Below, piece by piece: positions 21,700 through 33,060 of a DNA stretch of 64,000 nt. Where the stretch lies: the NCBI GenBank assembly GCA_032717465.1, contig CM064670.1, positions 12,250,679 to 12,314,678 of the forward strand, given 5' to 3'. The translations under genes were made by a program, and so were the position numbers. Within the stretch, counting starts at the first letter, position 1. Each line of letters opens with the position of its first letter. Under the pieces are notes generated by a model, which worked only from the letters and a program-made list of their open reading frames with translations, had not been told where the DNA came from and did no database searches. The stretch comes from Coenobita brevimanus (taxonomy: Eukaryota > Arthropoda > Malacostraca > Decapoda > Coenobitidae).

Positions 21700-22593
21700 A
21701 AGGTGGTTAGTGATATGAGCTGTTTTGTCCGTATGAAAGCGATAATAATTAACACGGACACAAAACCTGGAATTATGCGCCTCCCATAATCATTACCGGC
21801 GATAAAAACCCAGCAATACCCACACCAGCCAAGACCATAATTACAGCCATAACAATAGAGGCTACAACAACCAAAACAATATCAGGGAACATTAGGGACA
21901 CCCGTTCCCGCTGGTCCAGGGAAACAATGGCTCATAACACACCAGTCAGCTCTTATGGTGTGAAGACCGTTTTATTGGCGCACGATTTAATTCATCTCAG
22001 GGGAGATCCTATGCCTGGAGGAAAAAAAAAAAAAGAGAGAGAGAGAGAGGGGTTGAAAGTGTCGGTCAAACTTTCCGATAGATGTCGTCATCGTAGTCTT
22101 GCTATCTGCAGACGATTTTCCGACTCAGAGAGCGAATCCTCCTGGAAACAAGAACTGCAGACTTTCACAAGCCGTTTCGGTTCAATGGCGCCAATTCATT
22201 TTTTATTTCAACACAAGATATCATTCAGCTTACGGGATTGTTGTTGTTACTGTATAACCCCAGTTTGTTTGGCTGAGCAGACTCGTCGATCGCAAGTAAA
22301 CTAGTACTACTGTGGGACCATCCTATATGTACGGTACACACAGTGTAAGGAATCGACGCCCCCCGCCCCCCTGTGGTAGATAGCACCTCACTAAGGTAGG
22401 CCCGTGGTCCTCTTCAGCTGCAGAGAAATAGTCAGAGGTTTGGCTTCTGGGTGGACGCTGCAGCTGCATTGTTCCACTTAGGGTGCACAGCGCCACAAGG
22501 CTCTAGGCTCCTTCTTAGTGTCAATGCAGAAGTAAACGCAGAGAACGCACTCATAAGGCGCGAGCACACAAATACACAAACACATAGGCAAGT

Positions 22594-22598
<5 letters not shown>
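21700..22598. other. No gene recognised
   Basis: A 125-codon plus-strand frame (21927-22304) includes a translated A-run and GA-run and has no domain I recognise. No splice pattern or homologous copy was noticed. Confidence 0.35.

Positions 22599-22643
<45 letters not shown>
22599..22643. repeat. (CT)n microsatellite
   Basis: About 22 CT units. Confidence 0.95.
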
Positions 22644-22645
<2 letters not shown>

Positions 22646-22713
22646 CCCCTGCTATCTCGCTCCCTCCCCTCTTTTGTGATAATCTCTTTATCTTTCTCTG
22701 TCTCCTCTTTGAT

Positions 22714-22717
<4 letters not shown>

Positions 22718-22752
<35 letters not shown>
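22718..22752. repeat. (GA)n microsatellite
   Basis: About 17 GA units, 75 bp from a (CT)n tract, so the two can pair as an inverted repeat. Confidence 0.95.
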
Positions 22753-22755
<3 letters not shown>

Positions 22756-22837
22756 ACGAGACTCTAAAGCTGTAGCCTGAGATGCAGGAAATTAGTCTGC
22801 ACCAACAGCACAAAAATAACACAGGAATGTCGGTCTT

Positions 22838-22840
<3 letters not shown>

Positions 22841-22878
<38 letters not shown>

Positions 22879-22900
22879 CTCTCTCTCTCTCTCTCTCTCC
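22841..22900. repeat. (CA)n-(CT)n compound microsatellite
   Basis: About 17 CA units followed by 12 CT units. Confidence 0.95.
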
Positions 22901-23039
22901 TTGGCATGAATTCTATCACTTTATCCAGGTGATTCCAAAACCTGTACTTCACTTTCACATTTGTCGTCGTACACAGTGCATACCATCATATTATTTACCT
23001 ACGGAATTTTGGCTTAACCGCACCAGCATAACATAGACC

Positions 23040-24110
23040 AGCTTAAGTTATCTTACACATTCATACATAAGCTTACATCACACTATCATGCATTAGCCTA
23101 CACCAAACGTAGCTTGCACTATCATAAATTCATCCACACCTTAATAATTTCACTTGCACCATCAAAACTTATCTCTCACCATTGTAACATATCTTGCGTT
23201 ATAATAAATCATCTTCCACTGCCGGGTATCTTGCGTTAGCTTACACCATCATGAACTGACTAACACCATCATGAATTAATGTATACCATAATAACTTACA
23301 CCATAATAATATATTTCACATCATTATAACCATCTTTACTGCCAAAAATAATCTACCATCATTTTGCATTACCCTACACTGTCAAACCGATTTATGCCAT
23401 GAAAAATTCACCTTCACCATAATAGCTTCACTTGCAGCATCAAAACTTACCTCCTGACATAACTTCTGCACCATCATAAATAAGCTTACACATCATCATA
23501 TATTAGCCTGACTTACGCCATCATGAAGTAGAAAAGACTCAAAGCGCACATACCTCCGCCAATGCCATTGCAGGATCCGCCACAAAATTTAACCAATTCT
23601 TTCTTGATCCATAGCCCACCCTTCCGCAAAATTTCATTGAAATTCATTGGGAACTTTTGGAGATATCATGTGAACAAACAAATAAAAAGTTCCTAGATCC
23701 AGATGATGATCCAGATCACAACCAAAATCTAATGGATTGTTCCTTGGGTCACACCCCGCTCTTCAAAAAAAAATTAAAAAAGCAAAACGCTTTAATAGCT
23801 TTTTGAGTAATCCTGCTAACAGACGGAGAAACAAACAAACCAATGTGGGCAAAAAACATAACCTTCATGGCGGAGGTAATTAACCGACACCGTAAGTCCA
23901 CTTGCACCATCAAAACTTATCTCGCACACAATAACTTATCTCTCTCCACTATATCTTATCTTGCACCATCGTAAAAAAAAATCTTACACCAATTTGTAAT
24001 AGCTTACACCATCATAAACTAACTCACACCATCATAAATTAACCTACACCATAATAACTTGCATCATCAAAACTTATCTCGCGCAGGACACAACTTATCC
24101 CACCGACCCT
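23040..24110. repeat. Degenerate tandem array interrupted by a MITE
   Basis: Repeated TTACACCATCATAA / CTTGCACCATCAAAACTTA units of roughly 20-25 bp, strongly diverged, from 23040 to 23535 and again from 23885 to 24110. The unrelated 328-bp element at 23551-23878 splits it. Confidence 0.75.
23551..23878. mobile_element. MITE with TACCTCCGCCA termini
   Basis: The left terminus TACCTCCGCCA (23551-23561) is a perfect inverted match of the right terminus TGGCGGAGGTA (23868-23878). The outer TA can be read as a Tc1/mariner-type target duplication. The interior contains ATTTCATTGAAATTCATTGG, CTTTTTGAGTAATCCTGCTA and ACAGACGGAGAAACAAACAA. Sequences of this style (hypersensitive to the phrase CTGCTAACAGAC..AAACAAAC) are widespread in animal genomes as short interspersed elements. 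No ORF. Confidence 0.65.
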
Positions 24111-24568
24111 GCAAGTCAGTAAACAATCTATTCCCAAGTTTGTGCTTTTTTTTTTTTAAATTTATTATTAGCGTGTTTTTCCACGAACTTTGTCTTCCGT
24201 CCCGGCGCGGCTCCGGACATTTGATTGGTTGTTTGATGTGTGGAGGCAAGACGGATGGGTGACGGGAATGATCGGCCGGTGTTTTGCAATGGGAAAAGGG
24301 GATTGCCTGGCGATGACCTAGGGAAGGATATGTGTACTTTTGTAATTTGATCTGAGCAGCCATCAAGCGTGCATACAGTAAAGGTAATTACATACAGAAT
24401 GCATGTGGTGGTATATATAAATGTATGTATGTATGCATGTATGTATATGCATACATGTAGATATATAGATAGAGAAACACATGCAGAATCATTGACTGAT
24501 AAGTAAAGAGTTTTACAGATAAGTAAACAATTTCATAAATAGATAGTTAGATAAAGACTGATAAATAG
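24111..24568. other. No gene recognised
   Basis: Contains a T-run near 24150 and an (ATGT)/(GATA) patch at 24420-24475. A 99-codon minus-strand frame (24067-24366) shows no motif. Confidence 0.35.
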
Positions 24569-24889
24569 AGGTGGTGGCTCAATCGGTAGAGAGGTGGCCT
24601 GCGGTCCTAACGGACCCGGGTTCAAATCCACGCTGGGGCAGGGAACAGTTTAAGGATTTGAATTTCATTAGATCAGGCTTTACTGATCTACCAGAAGACC
24701 CGCCGACATGTCGTAAAAATATTCCCTCTAATACCAATACACCAGTCCTGTATGAGACAGCCCTAGCATGTATGCAATATGGACGGTGGGTGTTAGCGCC
24801 GAAGTGGTGACATGTAGAGGTGTATGGTATGTAGGAGGACTGCTGGGCCTTGATAGCAGGCTGTGAAGCCTATGCCCAGGGTCGGGCAC

Positions 24890-24892
<3 letters not shown>
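24569..24892 (+). mobile_element. SINE2 copy, complete
   Basis: The best-preserved copy. The A box reads TGGCTCAATCGG and the B box GGTTCAAATCC, both close to the tRNA consensus. The body matches 16858-17180 throughout, ending GGGTCGGGCACATA and passing into (AT)n. Confidence 0.9.
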
Positions 24893-24949
<57 letters not shown>

Positions 24950-24970
24950 GTGTGTGTGTGTGTGTGTGTG
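24893..24970. repeat. (AT)n-(GT)n microsatellite at SINE2 tail
   Basis: About 28 AT units followed by 10 GT units, directly from the SINE2 3' end. Confidence 0.95.
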
Positions 24971-25047
24971 TAATGTAAACAAGACCGGATGTCTTAGTTC
25001 GATATAATAGTGAACAAAACCACTGAATATCTATTTTACAAGCCTAA

Positions 25048-25110
25048 AGGTTTTCTGTGACCCAGGAAACCGTTTACAACGCTGGGTGATAACCATATAA
25101 CCAGGCAAAA
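25048..25110 (+). repeat. Repeat E fragment
   Basis: CCCAGGAAACCGTTTACAAC and GGTGATAACCATATAACCAG match segments of 36776-36931 and 48440-48737. Confidence 0.5.
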
Positions 25111-25199
25111 GGGTGATGTGGAACGTATTCCAGTGCCCTTGTTAACTGGGTGGAGAAGCGCAAAATCGGCGTCCAACCGGGAACTAAACCTAGTCTGTC

Positions 25200-25352
25200 T
25201 TTTCCCTGCTTACAACTTCCAGGGATCTCGAAATGAACGGATCTTGAATGCCGTCTCTCATCTGTATGATTGTCATAGAACGATGACTTTTTTCATTTTT
25301 TTTCTATCATTGGTTCCTTCTTCTTACATGAAAAAAAAAAAAAAAAAAATCC
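25200..25352 (+). mobile_element. LINE-J-related 3' fragment
   Basis: CTCGAAATGAACGGATCTTGA and TTGGTTCCTTCTTCTTACAT correspond to CTCAAAATGATCGGATCTTGA and TTGGTTCCTTCTTCCTCGCA at the 3' end of LINE-J (11928, 12012). A poly(A) tail at 25329-25349 follows. It is much more diverged than the two long copies, so it is an older insertion or a related subfamily. Confidence 0.6.
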
Positions 25353-25429
25353 ACCTTCATCCTCGCCCGGAAATGTGTGAATGAGATTTTTTTTATTGAC
25401 AACTTTTCAGCAGTTGTTAGTACCGTTTT

Positions 25430-28240
25430 GAAATATTCCTAGGAGTGTGTATTGTTGTGAGCAGCAGATGGAGGGAGAATATACGAGAGTATGGATTGAT
25501 TGGTTTGAAAATCGTGTGAGTAAGATTGAAAGTTGGACTACAAATGTGGGCGATTGTGTGCGTGTATGCGTCAACGCGAGATCGTGCAAGCAGAGTGAGA
25601 GAAGAGTTCTGGACGAATGTGGAAGTGTGCATGGAAAAGTTTGAATGGAATGAGAGAGTGTTTTTGATTGTAGATGTGAATGGAGAAGTAGGGAATGGGA
25701 AGGTGGATGGAGTAGTAGGTGAGTGGGGTGTGCCTGCAGAGATGGATGAGAATGACAGTGCTTTAGTGGACATTTGTGCCGGGAGGGGGTTGGTGATAGC
25801 TAATACCCTCTTCAAGCACAAAATGATCCACAGGTATACATGGCGAGTGATGAGAAAGGTGGGTGGTGAATTGAATGAACGGAAGGCAATGACTGATTAT
25901 GTGTGTGTGGATGAAAGGATGAGAAGGTGTGTAACTGATGCATGAGCTTATAGAGGTTGGGGGAGTGGACTGTCGGACCACCACTTGGTGGTGGTCAGAT
26001 TTTAAGTCCACATAAAATGGAGAAATAGAGGAAGGGAAGGACACGAGGAAGTAGTACATACAAGGAGAGTGGAAAAGTTGCAAGAGGATGGAAAAAAGGC
26101 AGACTATAAGAGGGAAGTGGAGGAGCGATTCGGTAAATATAGATTGGAGCACATGGGGAACGTGGAAGGTGTTTGCAAGACATTCACAGAAGAAATCTGT
26201 GCAGCACGTGAGATGGTGTGTGGGGTGAAAAGAAGACGAAAGGGGGTGCAGAGAACAGCATGGTGGAATGAAGAGGTGAGCGAGGCTGTGGCACAAAAGA
26301 AGAAAGCATATAGTGAATGGATTAGAAACAGAGGTGTGGAAGAAGTTGAGAGACGGAAGAGAGAGTTTTATGTAGAGAGGAAGAGAAAGGTGAAAACATT
26401 AATAAGAGAGAGTAAGAAGAGAGTGGATGAGGAATTTGGAAGGAACTTGAGTGTAAGAAAATGTTCTGGAAAGAGGTAAAGAAAATTAGACAGGGTGCCA
26501 GAGAAGTTATCTGGGGAGTGAAAGATAAAAATGGTATATTACTAGTGGAGAAGAGAGAAAAAGTGAGCAGATGGAGAGAAATCTTTAAGGAAATGCTGAA
26601 CATAGAGAATGAAAGTAATGAAAGTATAAGTGGCTGGGGAATGGCTGGGAGAAGGAGGGATGTGAAAAGAGAGGAAGAAATCAGTAGGATGGAGGTTATG
26701 GAAGCAATAAGAGTGTTAAAATGGGAAAAGCCCCAGGAATGGATGGAGTGTGTGGTGAAATGCTGAAGCATGGGGAAGAGATAGTAGTAGAATGGATGTG
26801 GAAGATGTGCAGATTGGCCTGGGAGGAAGGTAAAGTCCCGAAGGATTGGAAGTCAGGTATAATTATTCCCCTGTATAAAAGAAAAGGGGAAAAGGAAGTG
26901 TGTGATAATCACAGGGACATTTGTATTCTTAGTGTAATAGGAAAAGTAAATGGTAGGATACTTATTGACAGAGTTAAGGAAATAACAGAGGAATTAGCTG
27001 GAGAAGAACAGGGAAGTTTTAGGAAGGGAAGAGGTTGTGTAGATCAGATATTCATTCTTGGATCTTTAGTGGAAAAGTTTCTAGAGAAGGGAAAAAAGTT
27101 TTATGCGGCATTCATGGATTTGGAGAATGCATATGACAGGGTGGATAGACAAGGAATGAGGGAAATATTAAGAATATAAAGTAAATGGGAAGTTGTTGAA
27201 TGCCGTGAAGAGTATGCATGACGGTGCTAAGGCTGCAGTGCGTGTGGATGGTGAACTGAGTAAATTTTTCTATCTGAAGGTTGGACTGAAACAAGGATGT
27301 GTCATGTCTCCATGGTTGTTCAATCTGTGAATGGATGGGGTTATAAAAGAGATACAAGGTAGGGCCGTGGATGTAAGAGCGGCTCTAGTGAGAGAGGGCA
27401 GTGTTAGGAAACTACCTGTACTGTTGTTTGCAGATGATACCGTGTTGTTAAGTGAAGACGAAGGGGAGCTGCAAGGCTTGGTGACTGAGTTTGAGAGAGT
27501 GTGTAAGAAACGGAATCTAAAGGTGAATATAGGGAAGAGTAAAGTTATGGTCGTCGAAAGAAGTGAAGTCAGTGAATGAATGTACAGTGAGGCTGGATGA
27601 AGGGGAAATGGAAAATGTGAGTGTGTTTTAAGTACTTAGGTAGTGTGATGAGTAAGGATGGAAGTTTGGAGGGTGAAGTGCATGAAAGGGTGCAACAGGG
27701 AAGAAAGGTTGCTGGTTCCTTGAAAGCAGTGATAAGAAACAGGAAAGTGGGCATGGAAGTGTAAAAGCTACTACATGACAGTATTGTGATACCGACTCTA
27801 AAGTATGGAAGTGAAGCTTGGACCTTGTTGGAGGGACAGAAGTGAAGAGTGAGAGCAGTGGAAATGAGTTATTTAGAGGAGCATGTGCAGTCACATGGAG
27901 AGACAGACTGACAAATGAGGAAGTGAAGGAGCGTTGTGATGTGGATGTGGATGTGATAGGAAACGTTAGGAGAAGCACACTGAGGTGGTTTGCCCATGTG
28001 GAGAGGATGGAGAGCGAAAGACTGACGGGGAGAGTGAATGTGAGTGAGGTGGAGGGGGGGAGAGGGAGGGGGAGGCCAAGGATGAGATGGAGGGATGGAG
28101 TGGAGAGGTATATGAGAGAGGGGGGTGTAACCTGGGAGCAGGGCAATGAAACGGCGGGGGACAGGGCGACATGAAGGGGAATTGTTTGTGGCCACCCCTT
28201 ACGGGATTAAGGCGTCTGGCAATAGATAGATAGACTGGTA
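25430..28240 (+). pseudogene. RTE-like LINE ORF, copy 1, multiply broken
   Basis: An APE-type non-LTR retrotransposon. In order: endonuclease remnants (LIVDVNGEVG, NTLFKHKMIHRYTWR, LSDHHLVVV; 25525-26005), a charged linker (WWNEEVSEAVAQKKKAY, about 26262), then the reverse transcriptase with GKAPGMDGVCGEML (26725), EEQGSFRKGRGCVDQI (27004), FMDLENAYDRVDRQG (27113), LKQGCVMSPWLFN (27286) and catalytic LLFADDTVLL (27421). The C-terminus has RWFAHVERM (27985) and RGRPRMRWRDGVE (28060). The ADD triad is intact, but the frame is cut by stops at 25943 (TGA where copy 2 has CGA-type Arg), 26003 and 27328 and by frameshifts near 26465, 26725, 27178 and 27610. The 3' UTR ends TTACGGGATTAAGGCGTCTGG, then a (TAGA)n tail. 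RTE is my best clade guess from the endonuclease and tail. Confidence 0.8.
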
Positions 28241-28428
28241 GATTGTTTCCTCGTTTCGGTTTTCCTCGAACACGTTCAAATGTGAACGATCATAGTAAAC
28301 AAATGCAGTATATTCTCACTACATACGTGTTGCTTGCTGGCACGTTCTTTACAACTAATAAACTGTGAAAAAAAAGAAAAAGTGCAGATAGTGGCGCGTT
28401 AAGGGTGAAGTCTAGGGTGTTTGTAACT
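28241..28428. other. No feature recognised
   Basis: A short A-rich run at 28368-28381 only. Confidence 0.3.
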
Positions 28429-28429
28429 G

Positions 28430-28740
28430 CAGTGTGGACAGGGTGCTGAGGAGGGGTGACGGAGGGGGGGGGGGACGGGAAGTAATGGATGGGGGTGGGA
28501 GTTGTAGGGGTTGGGGGTTGATATGCCGGGGAGGGGAATATTTTGTGGGTGGAGTGGGACTGGTAGGGGTTGGGGGTTGGTATGCTGGGGAGGGGTATAT
28601 ATTGTGGGTGGGGGTGGTAGTGGTAAGGGATGGGAGGTTAGTATGCCGGAGAGGGGAATATTCTGCGGGTGGGGATGGGAGTGGTGGGGGATGGGGGTTG
28701 ATATGCTGGGGAGGGGTATATTTTGTGGGAGGTGACTGTT
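28430..28740. repeat. ~62-bp G-rich minisatellite, five units
   Basis: Each unit has GGGGGTTGATATGCTGGGG and AGGGGTATATTTTGTGGGTG or close variants. The Gly-rich plus-strand and Pro-rich minus-strand frames are translations of it. G-runs suggest quadruplex-forming potential. Confidence 0.9.
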
Positions 28741-28819
28741 GGAATTCATATAAGGCTGCTACAGTGTTCTAACAAATTTTAGGGTATTTTAGTTAACCAT
28801 TTAAACATGCATTCCCACA

Positions 28820-28930
28820 GAGGTCTAGATAGATAGGTTCGTAGGCAGATGTACGGATGGGCTGGTGGGCAGATAGACAGACTGACAGGCAGATGGATAG
28901 ATAGACAGGCAGATAAATAGGCAGAGGTAT
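28820..28930. repeat. GATA/GACA imperfect tetranucleotides
   Basis: Mixed CAGACAGACTGACAGGCAGA-type sequence. Confidence 0.8.
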
Positions 28931-29079
28931 ATACATTTGTTTTCTCATTTTTTCTGCCTCTTAACTTCAATCCAACATTTAGGCAGGCATCAGGGTTAGG
29001 CTAGGACACGTGAGGCCTAGGGTTGATTAGATTATAATAATAAAAAATTATAAAACAAACAATACCTATTATTTGTTTT

Positions 29080-29205
29080 TTAATGCAAGGAAGAAGGAAC
29101 CAAAGGCCGTTAGCCAGTAAACCGTTCCTTCCAAGAAAAAAAAAAAAAAAAAAACAATTCAAAAGAGAGCCAAATACAAGATCCGTTCATTTGTGGATGC
29201 AGACA
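29080..29205 (-). mobile_element. LINE-J-related 3' fragment, minus strand
   Basis: On the minus strand it reads GATCTTGTATTTGGCTCTCT, a T-run, CTTGGAAGGAACGG, then GGCCTTTGGTTCCTTCTTCC and TTGCATTAAAAAAC. This follows the LINE-J 3' UTR order (11940-12040), with a T-run expanded inside (plus strand A-run 29136-29154). Confidence 0.65.
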
Positions 29206-29284
29206 GTCTTCCCTTGCTGTCTTACAAAGGATCAGAAGGACAATCTGTACAATTCTCATTATCAAGTGAGTGTAGAATGAACTG

Positions 29285-29406
29285 TGAATGTGATGGTGAA
29301 CTAATGTTGAGGATGACGATGATGTGATGGTGACGTGATGCTGGTGACGACGATGATGAATGATAATGATGATGATGAAGATATAATGATAATAATGATG
29401 ATGAAC
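29285..29406. repeat. GAT/GTGAT-rich degenerate repeat
   Basis: Interrupted GATGATG, GTGATGGTGA units; His/Ile frames over it are artefacts. Confidence 0.75.
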
Positions 29407-29716
29407 TGTTTTCATGCACTGAAAAATCGAATTAATTCGATATAAAAATCCTGATCATTACATCCATCAAGTTTCTCCAGTTTTAATCCAGTAACTAAGG
29501 ACATGGCCACCGAAACCAAAATAAAAAGAAGACAAAACATAGATTTAGAAATTTCTCGCTCGTAAGGAAAGGTAAGCAACATTCCAAAAACAGAGAAGAA
29601 AAAACAGCTCCTCCTGGTAAAAGAAATTTTTAAAGATTTATTTCTGGAAAAAAAGTTCGTAATCAAAACTAGTCAATCAGTAATTCAGTATTTGACAGCA
29701 GCAATGGAAAGGTTGT
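29407..29716. other. No gene recognised
   Basis: An 84-codon minus-strand frame (29412-29666) has a hydrophobic stretch but no motif I can name. Confidence 0.35.
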
Positions 29717-30035
29717 GCCCGGTGGATTAAAGGTGGTGTGCTGTTCCAGTGGACACAAGTTCGATCCATGGTTGAGGTAGGAAACATCTGAAGGATCTGA
29801 AATTCACTAATGCAGATTTCACTGACCTACCACAAGACCCACCGACATGCATTAATACCTCCGCTAGCACCAATGCTCCAGCTTCTAATGAGACAGTCCT
29901 AGTGTGTACTCAGTATAGACGGTAGGTGTTAGCGCCGGGGTAGTGACATGTGGAAGGTGTGTGGTACTTGGGAGGAGTGCTGGACCATAGGGAACGGGCT
30001 GTTATGGCTATGGCCAGAGTCGAATGCTAAAAGGA
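29717..30035 (+). mobile_element. SINE2 copy, old and diverged
   Basis: GCCCGGTGGATTAAAGGTGG (A-box region), AAGTTCGATCC (B box, closest to consensus of all copies), then TTTCACTGACCTACCACAAG, ATGAGACAGTCCTAGTGTGT and GGTAGGTGTTAGCGCCGGGG. Many substitutions against 24569-24892 indicate age. Confidence 0.75.
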
Positions 30036-30159
30036 TTATTAAAAAATCAGAGAGCATAGAGTTACATAGTAGATAACACAGTCAAATAAATACATCCTCC
30101 ACCATTAGGGAGGAAAAATGTGTCTGTCGCTAGAAAATGGAGGGGGGACAGTAATTGGA

Positions 30160-30182
30160 AAGAGAGAGAGAGAGAGAGAGAG
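30160..30182. repeat. (GA)n microsatellite
   Basis: Ten or so GA units, 90 bp from a long (CT)n with which it can pair. Confidence 0.95.
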
Positions 30183-30269
30183 AATGATAGAGGATTAAAA
30201 AAATAACCTTCACTGTTAAAGAAAAAAAAATCCCCTCCCCATGTAAAAGATAACACAACTGACGATACG

Positions 30270-30272
<3 letters not shown>

Positions 30273-30332
<60 letters not shown>
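30273..30332. repeat. (CT)n microsatellite
   Basis: About 29 CT units. Confidence 0.97.
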
Positions 30333-30333
<1 letters not shown>

Positions 30334-30519
30334 CGTCTTCCTCCATCTGGCCTCCCTCACCTCGGAGTCGGGGCACCTCACCTCAGTTTCCTCTCTAGTC
30401 AATTTCCCCATCACATAAATATAATATTCAAGGCGACGTACACAGGTAGCCTTAGGAGACTTCCTGCTACCCCTTTCAGTTATTTTTTGTTTGCATGTTT
30501 TGCATTTTTATCATACTCG

Positions 30520-30670
30520 CCTCATTTGTTGGTAGGAAGAAGGATAATGATGATGATGGTGGGAAGTAGGCTGGTAATCTGTTATTAACTGGTGATGGTG
30601 ACGATGATAGGAATTTGGCTGATAATGTTCTCTTTGCTGCTGCACCTGCTCCTGCTGCTGTTGCTGCTCC

Positions 30671-30711
<41 letters not shown>

Positions 30712-30790
30712 ATGGGAAGTAGGCTGATAATGTTTTCTTTGCTGCTGCTCCTGCTGCTGCTGATGATGATGATGAAGAAGGGAAGTAGAC
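30520..30790. repeat. Tandem (CTG)n/(ATG)n compound repeat
   Basis: Three diverged units, each with GGGAAGTAGGCTGATAATG-like sequence, TTCTTTGCTGCTGC, a (CTG)n run and an (ATG)n run. The largest (CTG)n is at 30668-30691. Confidence 0.9.
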
Positions 30791-31435
30791 TGAAAGTTTA
30801 TTCACTATACGTCAGTCTAGCCTCGGGTCCATACACCTGGGAGGGAGTAATATGGGACTGGCAATTGCTGTCTGATGAAATTTTGGTATAATATGAGTTT
30901 CCTTTCCCTTGCCACCAACCCGATACTGTCCCTTTCCACATTATTTTTTGTTCATGTGCCACATTAACAGTCGCTTGTGTGTTTCTTACTTAAACTTTGT
31001 CTATATTCAAACAATACAAATAATGTACAGACGCTGATGAGGAGCCTACACGTAGTGGCATTGTGTACCCTGGATGAAGCAGTTACAACATCCACCTAGG
31101 AGCCAAACCTTCATTTTTCCAAACACCAAGCCGTGTTAAGGACCCTGGTCCGACTCTGGTGAGGCTCTGTCTGCTACTACAGGGCGCCAGATCCACACAC
31201 GGTTTATGTACGGCGCTCATTATTGTACCTGTAGGAAAGCCCCACAGAAGCAATTGCTTTCTGTGGTTGCTAGGTAAGACAGACCGAGGTTAAGGAACAA
31301 TAAAATCAACAACAAATAATGTATAAGTTGTGCCAGGCAAAACAAACCTCCCCTGACAGCAGCTATTTTATTGCTGTTAAACAGTGACATCTTTCTGCCA
31401 TTAAGTGTCAGTGCACAATTAAAGTCTAAGGTGAT
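30791..31435. other. No gene recognised
   Basis: No coding region or known repeat is supported here. Confidence 0.4.
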
Positions 31436-31439
31436 GGGA

Positions 31440-32120
31440 CAAATGTTTGCAAGTTATGCTCTCTGAAAATCCGTGATCTTGCTTTTGACCATTGAAGGTC
31501 ACTCAGGGTCAAAGGTAATGCTGCCAAATGAAAGCCCATATGAGACGTACTATATCTTGGTAATAATAAATACCTCTGGCTTCAACGAGTCTCGAGTTAT
31601 AGCCCCCTGAATATCAGTAACCTTGAGTTTGACATTTCAAGGTCACTTATGGTCAAAGGTCAAGGTATCAATTAAAAACCCATATGGGATTTCCTATATG
31701 TTGATAATAGTAAATATCTCTCTATCTTCAACCAGTTTCAAGTTATAGCTCCCTGTATACCCATGACCTTGAGTTTGACCTTTCAAGGTAATTCAAAGTC
31801 AAAGGTCTTGGTGCCAAATGAAAGCCCATATTACAGGTTCCTGTATGTTCTTAATAGTAAATATCTACATCTTCAAACGTTTTCAACAAATAGCCCTCTG
31901 AAAATCCATGACCTTGATTTTGACCTTTCAGGTTCACTCGGTTACCTCCAGAATTCAATCACTTTCTTTGAGGACCAGTGTCCACATATTCTGAAAGTTT
32001 CATTTAATTTCATTCAGCCGTTTTTCCGTAATGTTGCTAACAGACAAACAAAAACAAACAAGCAAACAATTAACTCGACAAAAACCAATACCTCGTCTAA
32101 CTCCGTCCGGGCGAGGTAAT
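31440..32120. repeat. Dispersed repeat with three ~145-bp internal units
   Basis: Three tandem units of about 145 bp each contain a GACCTT..TTTGACCTTTCAAGGTCA-type block, AAATGAAAGCCCATAT, then AATAGTAAATATCTCT and TCAAGTTATAGCTCCCTG. The right end has CAGCCGTTTTTCCGTAATG, GCTAACAGACAAACAAAAAC and GGGCGAGGTAATATTA, the same ending style as the MITE at 23551-23878. No matching left terminus was found, so the element may be truncated. Confidence 0.6.
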
Positions 32121-32194
32121 ATTATTAAACTGTTGTCATTAATGACATTCTATTTCTAGGTACTTGAAGAATAAAAAAAAAATACTGGTAGAGG

Positions 32195-32242
32195 ATAAGC
32201 TATCATCATCATCATTATCATCATCATCGTCATCATCATCCT
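32195..32242. repeat. (ATC)n microsatellite
   Basis: Interrupted ATC units. Confidence 0.9.
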
Positions 32243-32469
32243 AGTAAATAGGAATTATAGGATCCAGGAATGGAAGAAAACAAAAGTAGAACAATAAAGG
32301 AGTACCAAATGAAACTGTACACTTCCATTCACTCATCATTTTCATACTTTAAAACTTGTCCTTAGACATTTCCAGAAAAAACATCGGTAAAAATAAAGTC
32401 CCATGCAGCGATGTGTAGGCCCCTATTGCAAAACATTCTGGGTGAGTGACCGTCTACATCCCTGAGTGG

Positions 32470-32690
32470 CATTACGTGATAGGAAAACCTCCAGCCGTCC
32501 CTGTGGTTGTTGTGGCCCCAGGTTCATATGAAACGGAACTTGGTGGACTGCAGACTGAAGTTGTCCTCCTACTGTCCGCCATCCTCCTACCAGGAGATAA
32601 GGAGGGAGTTAAAGGACACTTGTATAACTGGGCAGTGGAGCCGCATGGTTGTATCGGTGCCACCACATGAAGGCATCCCTCCCTAGCACA
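32470..32690 (+). repeat. Dispersed repeat F, copy 1
   Basis: GACTGCAGACTGAAGTTGTCC, GGTTCATATGAAACGG, TATAACTGGGCAGTGGAGCC and CACATGAAGGCATCCCTCCC recur in order on the minus strand at 42100-42310 and 34640-34815, and in part at 54505-54595. A 74-codon frame spans it but the copies do not conserve a reading frame. Type unknown. Confidence 0.55.
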
Positions 32691-33060
32691 TAGCCGTTCC
32701 TAGGTGAACTAATGCACACAGGACAACTAACCTTCACCCAGCCTTTTCACTACCTGAAAATTTTCCAGTATAACATAACTACTGACATGACTTGATCAGA
32801 ATCCTTCATTCGTCTCTTAGGGATTCGAACCGATACGAGCGACACCTGACCCTCACCCAACTGGCTCTTTAAATCCACTACACCCACTACACCACCAAAA
32901 ATATTCCAGCGAGTGAGAATCAGGCAGAGTGGCGATAAGCTCCCCACCCCCCCTTGCCCTCACCCAACTTTTCTTGACCTCCATCTTGGTGGGAATTTTG
33001 TTTATGCATGTTCGAGTTTTGTGGCTTCTTTATCCTTTTTTCTGGAAGTGGGAAACTTAG
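32691..33060. other. No gene recognised
   Basis: No supported feature. Confidence 0.35.

Noticed and set aside
25763..26296. 177-codon minus-strand open frame
   Set aside because: Antisense shadow of the plus-strand RTE-like LINE.
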